Assembly: GCF_005869225.1 (NCBI RefSeq)
Contig: NZ_SWFP01000007.1
Coordinates: forward strand, 62,001-126,000
DNA: 64,000 nucleotides
Direction of reading: 5' to 3'
DNA from: Dyadobacter bucti
GTDB taxonomy: Bacteria; Bacteroidota; Bacteroidia; Cytophagales; Spirosomataceae
Below the pieces are notes generated by a model, which did not search any database, was not told where the DNA came from, and saw only the letters and a program-made list of their open reading frames with translations. Shown one piece after another: positions 18,105 through 28,500 of the stretch (positions within the stretch are counted from its first letter, which is position 1; every line of letters begins with the position of its first letter). A program made the translations under genes and the position numbers.

Positions 18105-18150
18105 CGAAGGCTCCCCGGTTCACACAAACAGGTGAACCGGGGAGCCTTCG
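18105..18150 (-). terminator. Intrinsic terminator of giant surface-protein gene
   Basis: A perfect 19-bp stem (18105-18123 with 18132-18150) and an 8-nt loop. On the minus strand it is followed by gactttt. It may also act on plus-strand read-through. Confidence 0.8.
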
Positions 18151-18173
18151 CATTTATTTACTACTACCCTATT

Positions 18174-21100
18174 TTACTTCTCAACCACGAGCTTTGAATG
18201 CACTACACCCGAAGCGGACGAAGCGCTGATGATGTACATTCCACTGTTGAGTTTGTTTTTCAGTTGCACAGGTATGTTCGCTCCACCTGTCCCGTCGGTG
18301 ATGATCGTCTGGGTCTCAATGATCCGGTTTGACAAGCTTGTGATCGTAACTGTCACTTTTTCGTTCCTGCCGAAATTACTTGCGCTCAGATTGAACTCGC
18401 TGCCGGAAGTCGGGTTAGGATAAACGAATATGGATTTCGCAGCGCCTGACTCTTCAAAACTTGTTTCTTCCGCAGCCGCCATTCGTGCATTGGGGTTACT
18501 AACCCGGAAAAGCTCCAGACCAGCGAGTGCAAGCCGGTTGACGACAGGGTTAAATTTAATGTTAAGAACACCGTCGGTTACCGTCGTGCTGAAATCTTTC
18601 ACCAGAGCCGTCCTGTATTTGACCTCGCTAAAAATATCAAGGTTATTCAGCACTGCCTGATTTTCAATGGTCGTGCTGAAAACCCGGGAGCCAGTAGCCG
18701 TGAAATAATTCTCCACAAAATGCATGCGGATCAGATAGTCTCCATTGCTGACGGGAATTTCGTAAGAAGTCTCGGCAAGATCGGCAGCTGCTGATAAGTA
18801 AGTCTGGTACAATGAGTCGATATCTGTCCCTGCTACATCACTTAAAGTCACCTGTTTATCCAGCCTTACAGAGCCTTTTCGGTAGTTCTTATCATTTTCA
18901 TACAGATTATTTCCGATCATCATGTCTGTATCCGAACCCCCTTTGATCCTTTTAACCACACTTACGACTGAGCTACTGTTGTTTGCAATACCATAAAGCG
19001 GGATCCTCAACGGGCCGGATGCGTTATTGTAGGTAATAAGTAAGGCCGCATTTTTGATACCAACAGATGTCGGAGAGAATTTGACGTTAAGTGCTGCCGT
19101 GGTCTGAATCGGAATCGTCGTAGCACTCAGCGAACCTACAGAAAATTCATTTGCATTCGGCCCTGTTATTTTAATACTCTTCACAACAGCTGACGGATCG
19201 CTGGTATTGTCCGGGTATGTTTTCCCCTGATTTTTCAGCGTAACCGGAATCGTTGCATTCGCTCCGGTGTTTATTGGATTGAAACTAACCGCAGACGACG
19301 AAATGGATTCCAGTGTAGAATAGTGAACGGTTCCTGTTTCAGGTCTCACGTTTTCAACATAATACATGTTATCCTGGTAATCATAGTTCGTTACCGACAC
19401 ATTGATGTAGTCATGATTCAGGAAATAAGCATTGGGAATGACATTTCCGTTTGCATCGATGGCCCTGACCAGTCTTAATCCAATGATGTTACCGTCATTT
19501 TGTGTCCTGTCCGAAGAGGATATCGACACTTTAAATCCGAAAGCACCGGTAGGGCTGAATGATCCCTGAGCCAGCGAACTATTTGAATTTCTCAGCCTCG
19601 GCAACAAAGACTGGCCGTCGAGGTCATTATGGTTAAAAAGGCTGGTCGTCGACGATGAGCCTTTTGCAAAATACCTGATCGTTTCGGTAGACGCACAGCA
19701 GCTATGGTAGGCGGCCAATTGATAAACTGTAACCGGCTTGGATTCGTCCGCTCTTACGAGATATGAAAAAGGAACTTCGTGAGATGATGTGGTAATGACC
19801 GCACTCCCTTTGACAGTCCCATCGGTGGCACCATAACCGGTTTTCGAAGTAAAACCGAATGCGTTGATGATTTCCTGAGCATAAGGCTCATTCCTTCCTT
19901 CTCCGGATTTCTGATACAAGCCATGCAGCAATACCCTTTTCAAAGGCGAGATACTGTCATTACTAGTGATGGCCAGGGTATCGTGAAATACTTTTGCTCT
20001 GGATGCAGCGTCTTTTGCCATAAACATAATCGTCACATCCGCATAAGACCCGGTTGTAATCGAAATCGGCAATTTGGCAGTCGTATCACTATTGACCGAT
20101 ACTATTTTCCATGCATCAGTATTGGATAACCGAAGGTTACTGATAACCAGTCGACCTGTTCCCTTGCTGTTGATCCTCAACTTTACACGATCGTGATTGG
20201 CGTTATACGGAGTTATCTCCGGAGATGTACGTCTCCACGGTGTCTGAATAGAGGAAAAAACCAGCTGATCGTCGGCTGGGAAGTTATCCAAATTTTTCAG
20301 CACCATGTAAGCACCGGTCGTAGGCTGTTTGTATACACTAAAATTATATGGACTTGTAAATGTCTGATTACCATTACCATCAGCTGCTTTGATTGTCAAG
20401 CTGTAATTACCACCGTTTTCAATCGTAAACGGGCCTGTGTAATTGATAAAAGTGCCATCATTCAGCGCATACTGAAATAAAGCAAGACCAGATCCTCCCT
20501 CGTCGTTCGCGGTGAGGACAATTTGTACCTGCTCATCATAAACATTTGAAGACCTTAGCGTACCAACCAGTTTTGCTGATGCAATCGGAGAGATGTCATC
20601 ATTTACTATGGTCGCAGGGCTAAAAGTCAGATATGTCATTTTGGTATTCGTCCCACCAGTTGCATTGATGGTCAGTTTCCCATCATTCACCTGAACGGTC
20701 GCCGTGCCAATCCTGAATTTGTTCTGTGCGGAAGAAATGAAATCCGTGATTACCGGCAAGCCTTCCACATTGATCTGATGGTTACTGTCATAGTACCGGT
20801 CATCGCCCGCACCTACTGTTACCGTGTACCTGCCATTCGGCACCACATGTTCCCAAGCTCCGGGAGCGGCATTATCCACTGCAGACTGCATCTGAACCAG
20901 CGTCATTTGTTTCGCATCGCCCGATCCGGCCCTCAAACGCATGTTGCCACTGTAATCTGAAGGAACCTGCGTGGCAGCGTTGACCCAGCCAAACTTACGT
21001 CCTGCATCGAAGGGTAAACCGTTGTCCGCCGTGAAACCCGAAGCTACCGTATTGGCAGCCGGAAGGAAATCAATTTTAATAGGTTCAACTGCCGGCTCTG

Positions 21101-23597
21101 TATAAACCGTAAAGGTGTAGGCGCTCGTAATGGTTTCGTTATTATTTGCGTCCGCGGCTTTTACAGTAAGGCTGTAATTACCACCGGTTTCAATCAGGAA
21201 CGGGGCCGTATAGTTGGTGTAACTGCCTCCATTGATCGCGTATTGAAATGTTTTCAAGCCAGAATCCCCTGCGTCACTGGCCGTCAGGATTACCTGTACT
21301 TTTTTGTCATAAACATTGGGCGACAAAACTGTCCCTTCAAAACGGGCACTTGCAACAGGCGCTATCGCATCGCTTACCGTTGTCGCAGGTTTAAAAGTCA
21401 GGTAGGTCATCTTTGTATTGGTCCCGCCGGTCGCATTGATAGTCAGTTTACCATCATTCACCTGGACGGTAGCCGTACCTACCCTGTACTTGCTTTGAGC
21501 TGACGGACGGAAATCTGTGATCACGGGCAGCCCCTCCACATTTATCTGGTGGTTACTGTCGTAGTACCTATCGTCACCCGCACCTACGGTAACGGTATAT
21601 AAACCATTGGCAACTGTATGTTCCCAGGCTCCGGGAGCGGCATTATCCACTGCAGACTGCATCTGAACCAGCGTCATTTGTTTCGCATCGCCCGATCCGG
21701 CCCTCAAACGCATGTTGCCACTGTAATCTGAAGGAACCTGCGTGGCAGCGTTGACCCAGCCAAACTTACGTCCTGCATCGAAGGGTAAACCGTTGTCCGC
21801 CGTGAAACCCGAAGCTACCGTATTGGCAGCCGGAAGGAAATCAATTTTAATAGGTTCAACTGCCGGCTCTGTATAAACCGTAAAGGTGTAGGCGCTCGTA
21901 ATGGTTTCGTTATTATTTGCGTCCGCGGCTTTTACAGTAAGGCTGTAATTACCACCGGTTTCAATCAGGAACGGGGCCGTATAGTTGGTGTAACTGCCTC
22001 CATTGATCGCGTATTGAAATGTTTTCAAGCCAGAATCCCCTGCGTCACTGGCCGTCAGGATTACCTGTACTTTTTTGTCATAAACATTGGGCGACAAAAC
22101 TGTCCCTTCAAAACGGGCACTTGCAACAGGCGCTATCGCATCGCTTACCGTTGTCGCAGGTTTAAAAGTCAGGTAGGTCATCTTTGTATTGGTCCCGCCG
22201 GTCGCATTGATAGTCAGTTTACCATCATTCACCTGGACGGTAGCCGTACCTACCCTGTACTTGCTTTGAGCTGACGGACGGAAATCTGTGATCACGGGCA
22301 GCCCCTCCACATTTATCTGGTGGTTACTGTCGTAGTACCTATCGTCACCCGCACCTACGGTAACGGTATATAAACCATTGGCAACTGTATGTTCCCAGGC
22401 TCCGGGAGCGGCATTATCCACCGCAGACTGCATCTGAACCAGCGTCATCTGTTTCGCATCGCCCGATCCGGCCCTCAAACGCATGTTGCCACTATAATCG
22501 GAAGGCGCCTGTGTGGCAGCGTTGATCCACCCAAACTTGCGTCCTGCATCAAAAGGCAGACCATTGTCCGCAGTAAAACCTGAAGCTACCGTGTTGGCCG
22601 AAGGAAGGAAATCGATCTGCACAGTTTCTGCGACAGGCGGCTCCACGGTCAGATTGCTAATCGCAAAATCATCAAAGGTATATGTTACTGCAGAACTTCC
22701 GTTCCTGTAAGTGGAAAACACGCCTGCAAACATCTCTCCCTGCGTAAGCCCTGTTCCCGAAAGGTTCAGGTATGGAGAAGAATACAATGCGCCCGTACTG
22801 ATATAGGTCACTCCGTCAGTGGAATAAAACCCTTCCACCGTGTTCGCCTGCGAATCTATAACCATGCGTAAGGTTACAGTTCTTGAATTTAATCCACTAA
22901 TGGGTTCTGTTCTTCGCTGATCAGGGTTACCGGTTCCTGAAACAGTGCTCGATACGTCATTCAGCTCTTTTCTGAGTTCGACCCTGTTGCCGGTTATCCC
23001 AAGCTTGATGAACGTGTTATCGCTGATACCATACCAGATCCCAGCCTGTTGGGCTTGAGAACCATTAAAAGGATTAACCACCTTCACTTCCAGCTGAAAC
23101 TTGCTGACTGCATCAATTTTTACCCCCAAGGCATTGAGCTGGTTGTTATTGGTAAGGTAATCGATACCCTTGTTGGCAACAATCTGCAGACGGCCGCCTC
23201 CGAGCGTTATCCTGGACGGTTCATAACCAGGTAGGCCGGGCACAGCAGGCTGTCCATCCTCGGCAGCCCTGCCGCCGGAGTAACTATTGACAGTTCTAAA
23301 ACCGGTTCCCTGTCCGTCTTTATCTCCGATTGTTCCGCTCACCGCGGCATCGAACGACAAATTGAAGGGCATGCCGACTTTTAACTCCGAACAAGCCATC
23401 GTACTGACCGGCAAACAGCCATCGACCAAGTTAGCTGCGGAACGTAACTCCCCGGATTTTATGCCGATCATTTTGGCACCGGAAACTGGTTTGGCGGAGG
23501 CATGTGCAAAATCCCCCATAATGATAGAGACGATCATGCATAATACAAACAAAACAAATCTGGAATGATAGTAATTGAGGCGATAGACCTTTAACAT
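18174..23597 (-). CDS. Giant T9SS-exported surface protein with malectin-like repeats
   Basis: This 1807-residue protein opens with a signal peptide (about 1-35) and an N-terminal LamG-like domain (to ~320). Three tandem units of ~257 residues follow, each a malectin-like domain plus an Ig-like domain rich in TVKAADANNNET. The next parts are a choice-of-anchor-like region (~1100-1400), an Ig-like beta domain and a further malectin-like domain. The C-terminus is a T9SS type A sorting domain (VYPNPTSG through SKLVVEK). It should be displayed on the cell surface and bind carbohydrate, probably the polysaccharide made by neighbouring genes. The repeats are almost identical in DNA (see the repeat entry). 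No catalytic domain is visible. Confidence 0.88.
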   Translation of the reverse strand: MLKVYRLNYYHSRFVLFVLCMIVSIIMGDFAHASAKPVSGAKMIGIKSGELRSAANLVDGCLPVSTMACSELKVGMPFNLSFDAAVSGTIGDKDGQGTGFRTVNSYSGGRAAEDGQPAVPGLPGYEPSRITLGGGRLQIVANKGIDYLTNNNQLNALGVKIDAVSKFQLEVKVVNPFNGSQAQQAGIWYGISDNTFIKLGITGNRVELRKELNDVSSTVSGTGNPDQRRTEPISGLNSRTVTLRMVIDSQANTVEGFYSTDGVTYISTGALYSSPYLNLSGTGLTQGEMFAGVFSTYRNGSSAVTYTFDDFAISNLTVEPPVAETVQIDFLPSANTVASGFTADNGLPFDAGRKFGWINAATQAPSDYSGNMRLRAGSGDAKQMTLVQMQSAVDNAAPGAWEHTVANGLYTVTVGAGDDRYYDSNHQINVEGLPVITDFRPSAQSKYRVGTATVQVNDGKLTINATGGTNTKMTYLTFKPATTVSDAIAPVASARFEGTVLSPNVYDKKVQVILTASDAGDSGLKTFQYAINGGSYTNYTAPFLIETGGNYSLTVKAADANNNETITSAYTFTVYTEPAVEPIKIDFLPAANTVASGFTADNGLPFDAGRKFGWVNAATQVPSDYSGNMRLRAGSGDAKQMTLVQMQSAVDNAAPGAWEHTVANGLYTVTVGAGDDRYYDSNHQINVEGLPVITDFRPSAQSKYRVGTATVQVNDGKLTINATGGTNTKMTYLTFKPATTVSDAIAPVASARFEGTVLSPNVYDKKVQVILTASDAGDSGLKTFQYAINGGSYTNYTAPFLIETGGNYSLTVKAADANNNETITSAYTFTVYTEPAVEPIKIDFLPAANTVASGFTADNGLPFDAGRKFGWVNAATQVPSDYSGNMRLRAGSGDAKQMTLVQMQSAVDNAAPGAWEHVVPNGRYTVTVGAGDDRYYDSNHQINVEGLPVITDFISSAQNKFRIGTATVQVNDGKLTINATGGTNTKMTYLTFSPATIVNDDISPIASAKLVGTLRSSNVYDEQVQIVLTANDEGGSGLALFQYALNDGTFINYTGPFTIENGGNYSLTIKAADGNGNQTFTSPYNFSVYKQPTTGAYMVLKNLDNFPADDQLVFSSIQTPWRRTSPEITPYNANHDRVKLRINSKGTGRLVISNLRLSNTDAWKIVSVNSDTTAKLPISITTGSYADVTIMFMAKDAASRAKVFHDTLAITSNDSISPLKRVLLHGLYQKSGEGRNEPYAQEIINAFGFTSKTGYGATDGTVKGSAVITTSSHEVPFSYLVRADESKPVTVYQLAAYHSCCASTETIRYFAKGSSSTTSLFNHNDLDGQSLLPRLRNSNSSLAQGSFSPTGAFGFKVSISSSDRTQNDGNIIGLRLVRAIDANGNVIPNAYFLNHDYINVSVTNYDYQDNMYYVENVRPETGTVHYSTLESISSSAVSFNPINTGANATIPVTLKNQGKTYPDNTSDPSAVVKSIKITGPNANEFSVGSLSATTIPIQTTAALNVKFSPTSVGIKNAALLITYNNASGPLRIPLYGIANNSSSVVSVVKRIKGGSDTDMMIGNNLYENDKNYRKGSVRLDKQVTLSDVAGTDIDSLYQTYLSAAADLAETSYEIPVSNGDYLIRMHFVENYFTATGSRVFSTTIENQAVLNNLDIFSEVKYRTALVKDFSTTVTDGVLNIKFNPVVNRLALAGLELFRVSNPNARMAAAEETSFEESGAAKSIFVYPNPTSGSEFNLSASNFGRNEKVTVTITSLSNRIIETQTIITDGTGGANIPVQLKNKLNSGMYIISASSASGVVHSKLVVEK
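20857..22420 (-). repeat. Near-perfect 771-bp tandem duplication inside giant surface gene
   Basis: Sequence from about 20857 to 21650 recurs from about 21628 to 22420 at an offset of exactly 771 bp (257 codons), with no difference that I found by eye. Outside these limits the copies diverge quickly. It encodes one malectin plus Ig-like unit. Confidence 0.85.
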
Positions 23598-24078
23598 GAG
23601 TCATTGATTAAATTAACAAGGCAGAATTGTAACATAAGGTGACCAGGCAAAGGACGTGTAATGCCGATTGCAATGACTTTATATCGTTACAAAACTTTCC
23701 GAGGAGGTTGTTTAAGCTAGCAGGATATGGTGTAATATAAAATAGAATTAATTCTTACTGAAAAACATTACGCATTACAATATACGAGGAAGTATTTCAA
23801 CAAGATATTTTGAAAAATTACAAACTATTTTGACATTTCATCTTTTGTTAGGGTGACAGCCGGATTCAACAGTACCGCGTTAAGGCTATGCTTGTTGGCA
23901 GGTTCATGTAAGAAAAATCAGGCTCCGTTCCTTCAGGAACTGTAGATCAGATCGTCTTTAAAAATAATCGGGAACACAAATTTGTAACCCTAGTAAACTT
24001 AAATTCAGATAAAAAATACCTTATAAAATTGCCCATAAATCCTGAGGGGTCGAATAAAACTGAATTAAAACGGACAAA
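23598..24078. other. Intergenic region upstream of giant surface gene
   Basis: AT-rich sequence that must contain the promoter of the giant surface gene and the end of the LytTR gene transcript. I find no clear TAnnTTTG box, strong hairpin or open frame. Confidence 0.45.
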
Positions 24079-24897
24079 TCAGGCGCTAAAACGGGCATCA
24101 TCCAGGGAAATTGCGAACCGGGCTTCCTCTATGTTCAATCCCTCCATCCATTTCAGAAAATCGGAGGCATTGGCCTTACTGATGATTACGGGTTCCGGTG
24201 TGGGGGCAGACATCCCGACCAGCAATTTCCGTCCGAAGTACTGCTGGATGTTTGTGACCGCCTTTCTGTGAATGATAAACTGACGGTTAGCCCGGAAAAA
24301 ATCACGCGGATTCAAAGTGGTGATAATGTTATTCAACGTGTCACGCGTCTCATAATGAGCACCTTGCGCGTGAACAGTGACTATATAATTATTGTAGTAG
24401 ATAAAGTCCATCTGGTCCATATTGACCGGGATGATCTTATCCTGAAAATAGACTAGCAAAGACGTTTTATAGCTGTTGAACTTTGGGAAACCAACTTTTA
24501 CCGGCCTGGGCTGGATCAAGCTGCCTTCTTCGCCGAACAAATTCTTTAGCTGCAAGAATTTCCTGAGGCTGTTCTCCAGCTTTCGTTCGTCGATTGGTTT
24601 GATAAGATAGTCTATCCCGCTATTTTCGAAGGCTTCGAGTGCGTAACCATCGTAGGTAGTGAAGTAAATCACCGGGGCAGCAGGTACACCCTGGAAGATC
24701 TCAAACCCCAGGCCATCCCTCAATTCTATGTCGCAGAAAATAAGGTGTACCACATTGTTACTGGTCAGCCAGATTTTCGCTTCCCGCACAGACGAGAGGA
24801 TTTCAGCCACCTTGAAGCTGCTATTTGCATTTTCAATCATTTGCTTCAATACCTCGGCCTCACGGGCATCATTTGCAATTATTAATGTGTCAATCAT
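24079..24897 (-). CDS. LytTR family response regulator, orphan (paralogue)
   Basis: I chose the ATG at 24897 (272 residues) because it aligns with the start of the paralogue at 13286; a longer frame to 24957 adds 20 residues that do not match the receiver fold. The receiver has Asp56 (FCDIELRDG) and Lys near 101 (LIKPI). The LytTR domain is nearly identical to that of the paralogue (YETRDTLNNI, FFRANRQFIIHRK, QQYFGRKLLVG). No kinase is nearby. The gene lies between the two giant surface-protein genes on their strand and is a plausible regulator of both. Direct repeats upstream may be its own site. Confidence 0.9.
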   Translation of the reverse strand: MIDTLIIANDAREAEVLKQMIENANSSFKVAEILSSVREAKIWLTSNNVVHLIFCDIELRDGLGFEIFQGVPAAPVIYFTTYDGYALEAFENSGIDYLIKPIDERKLENSLRKFLQLKNLFGEEGSLIQPRPVKVGFPKFNSYKTSLLVYFQDKIIPVNMDQMDFIYYNNYIVTVHAQGAHYETRDTLNNIITTLNPRDFFRANRQFIIHRKAVTNIQQYFGRKLLVGMSAPTPEPVIISKANASDFLKWMEGLNIEEARFAISLDDARFSA

Positions 24898-24957
24898 AAC
24901 AGAAGAGGATTCTAAGAGCCCATAAATGTCCCAAACATCGTCACCGGCAGTCCACAC

Positions 24958-25561
24958 GCCTGGGTTGAATTTTCGGGATTGTTGAAATTATCTTGATATG
25001 TATAGTAACCCAATTGCTTGACTTGATATGTATAGTAACTCAATTAGTTGTGCGGCCTGGTCTACGAGCGCCCAGTGCCAGTTTTTAAAATATAATTTTA
25101 ACCTACCTTCGAAAATGATTCCGCCTGAAACTTTTTTCTCCAAAGTGTTGGAAAAAAGCGGCATTTTATCCACAGAATTTCGCTGCTCCTGAAATATAAA
25201 TAATGTGAGTATTCTTATTTTCGTTTAGGTCGATGGCAATGCCGATTATCTGTCCGGACCATTTTAATAATATACAACTTTATATCAGTCAGACACTTCC
25301 GACTATAACCGACTTAATCAGGATCCTTATTCTTTTGTAAAATCCGCTTTATTCAAAATATTCCGACAGTCGGAAGAAGTTTTTAAAATTCACACACATT
25401 ATTGTACAAAATTTATGCCAGTTACAATTCCGGATCGTCAATATCTAATTGTACAAAAGCATGTTTCTGCCTCGATTCGAACTAAAACTACAACTGGCCA
25501 GAACATGCCTTTTCAGCAGACCCTGGCCAGTGTGAACTTACCCTGAATGTATAATTGATGA
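24958..25561. other. Intergenic region with direct repeats and GTACAAT half-sites
   Basis: Holds the direct repeats at 24992-25044 and two copies of attgtacaaaa at 25401-25411 and 25448-25458. The rest is AT-rich. It must contain the LytTR gene promoter and the end of the larger surface-protein gene. Confidence 0.5.
24992..25044. promoter_or_regulatory. Two 23-bp direct repeats upstream of LytTR gene
   Basis: cttgatatgtatagtaac followed by (c/t)caatt occurs at 24992 and again at 25022, a 30-bp period close to three helical turns. It lies 95-147 bp upstream of the regulator start. LytTR proteins bind direct repeats, so autoregulation is possible. Confidence 0.4.
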
Positions 25562-28500
25562 TCAGTTATTAACCACTTTTACAAATTTGAAGCCGGATAA
25601 GTAAACAACTCTTACAATGAAGCTTTGGATGTTTTTTTCCTTGTTTCCGATCTGCATCAGGAACTTCCCCTCTCTGTCGGTCACCGCACTGACAGACTTT
25701 ACGATTCGCCCGTTCATATCATAAACATAAACTGTTATGGGTTCCTGCCGGTTGAAATTTTCAAGCTGCACAGAAATCTGGTTACCGAAACTTGGATTGG
25801 GAAAAACGTTCAGTAAACGGTCATCCGCGTCATTAACAAGTTTGTTTAAGTCTGTTGGTAATGCAGCACTCATGTCCACTTCTTTTCTTGTATTGTCCAT
25901 GCCAGTTATCACCAGCTTGGCACGGGAAGACCGGCCTGCAAAGGCAGATGCAAATACCTTAAATGTGATCGAACTGTCTTTCTCCAGCTTGATCGGTTCT
26001 GCCTCAGACGGCAACTGAAAATCTGCAATTGTAAAATCGGCGGTATTCGGCCCCGAAATATCAATGTTCTTTATGCGCAAAGTTCCCCCGCCTTTGTTGG
26101 TCATGGTGATCTCATATTGTTTGTGTGATGCATTGGCGTCAGGTTCGGTGCTGGTAGTGACGACCCTGAGTTCAGGAGCTGGTTCAACCTGCTGATGCGC
26201 CCGCAACAAAGTGATTTGAGACGTGAGGTTTGGACTGTCATTCCAATTGTATTCTACCACATACAAATTACCACTCGCTACGTCTTCGACAATGTCCAGG
26301 GGATTTCCAAAACCTGACATTCCAATCAGTCCGTTATTTCCTGATCCGGTTGTAACTTTAATGATATCATAAACAGCATCATCAGTCGGATTGGAAGTGT
26401 TCACTTTTGAACCCGGCTCCATCACTGCGATGTCGCCTCCTCCTGAAAACCGGCAAACCAGGATTTTGCCCTTCAGTATTCCGTTAAAGGTGTTGCTTTT
26501 GTATTCAAGCACACCATTGGGGGAGTTGTTCAATCCGAAATTATACCCGATGCGGTAATTAGCATCCGGCCCGACCGACGGCAAGTACAAAGGATTATCG
26601 GTAAAGCCCCTGTTCAGCACATATTCTCCTCTCAGCGGGTTGGGATGTCCGAAGTAGCCAATCGGCTTGTTCGGATTGACACGGAACAGCCAGTCGCTCT
26701 GTACCTTGATGCTATTGGTAGCGGGAATTTCAGGCCCGGAGTAAAAGGTACCGTCGGGTCTTCTGGTACCCGCTACGGACGCGGGTGAATTGCCTCCCCC
26801 GCCCGATCCGTTGGTGGGTACATATAGCTGCCCGTTGGAGTGCCAGAGCAGATCATACGCATTCCGTACTCCGGAAGCATAAATTGTCAATGGCGATGCG
26901 CTGCCGTAAGGATTATAAGTACCGTCACTCATTTTCGCTGCAACAGCCGGCGCAGCATTGATAATAGCCTGGTTCGCTGTCGTCTGAACATCCAACGGCA
27001 GAGTAATTCCATTGAGTTTACCCAGATCAAGTCTTAAAATTGCGCCTGCAAGCAAGCTTTCATCTCTTTGCCAGTCGCCGTCATAGGATCCTGCCGAACT
27101 GTTACTTCCCTGCGACATGTAAAGTGCCTGATCAGGCCCGAAAGTCAGACTGTTAACAAGATGATCTCTTTTCGATCTCGGCAGCTTGGTAACGATCAAT
27201 TGCTCCGTCTGCAGGCTGTCGCCCTGCAACCTCGAGATATTACCATCAAATGCCGGTGCGGCAGAAAGTCCCGGCGATGAATGTGAAACATAGGCAATAA
27301 CATTCGTTGGCGTAGAGCCGGGATCAAAAGCCAGCCCTATGGCGGAACGCAGACCATATCTGTTCACTATTGTGTTAATCACTTTGGCACCGGACAACAT
27401 TCCATCGCTGTGGTTTATCTGGTACCGTTCGATAACACCATCCAGCCGTAGCGCATAAAACTTCCCGTCCGGTCCGATTACAACGGAACAGTATTTTTTA
27501 TTCTGCGTACCCGGTATAGGGACTTTGGCAAACTGTGCATTCAGGATATTCGTGGAATCCACCTTGGCTGCGGCGGTCGAAAAAGTAGCTTCATAAGGCG
27601 AGAAACCAGCGTTGGCATAGGATTTCACTCCCGACGTAATTATAAATTTATAAACAGTATTTGGTTCCAGGCTGCTGGAAGGGGAAAAGCTGATAACATC
27701 CCCCCCGCCTGTTCCCTGAACCACGCCCTCTACTGCAGTAGAAACGTTGTCCACTATTTTCAGAAGCCTTACGGTAGTACTGGTGATGGTACTGTTGTTC
27801 ACGCCGCCCTGAACTCCCGGTACTACGGGAATATGTAAATTATTCGCGGCTATGCTCACCGTGCTTAAGGAAACTTTAGTCGCTCCATTGGCAGGACTGG
27901 ATGCGATAACGTAAGGTTTCGAACCATCAACGACGTTCAGCTGAACTTCATGCACTGCACTGGTGAACTGTCCGGAAGTGGCGGTGAGCGTTACTTTATA
28001 CATGCCGACCGGCAAACTTCTGGCGCCGGTAAAGTCAAAACTGACATTGGGCTGCGAGCCGCTGACCGAAGGATTGAACCCCAGCCAACCTGTCGCTCCA
28101 TCACCGTAAACTGCTGTGATGGTATAAGGGGCTGACGTACTGTTTGAATTACCCAGAACAACCTGGAATGCGCTTGTTCCGGAACCATTTTTATCAATGA
28201 TTATATTGGAGGTCTTCGATGCCCAGTACAAATATTGGCTGAGGGAAACCGGGGTAATGCTTGCAAAATTGATCTTGGTGTTGGTTCCTCCGTCCGCATT
28301 GATCGTTAAAAGCTCATCCGCTACATTTACCCGGACGGTGGCGAACTTAAACCTGGTGATCGTACCTTTGGCACCACTCGGTACAAAGCCACTGATAGCA
28401 TTCACCCCTTCCACATTGATGTAATGAATTTCAGGGGAAGAGTTCAAAAACGCATCGCCTGCCGCCAACGCTACGTCGTAGCTTCCGTTCGGCACTTTTA

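Larger units (their letters stand above)
17723..18173. other. Intergenic region between convergent genes
   Basis: Contains two separate terminators (17767-17801 and 18105-18150) serving the convergent genes. Between them I see only unremarkable sequence without open frames. Confidence 0.55.

Noticed and set aside
21243..22274. Two identical 86-codon plus-strand frames
   Set aside because: They are antisense shadows of the duplicated unit in the giant surface gene and repeat only because that unit does.
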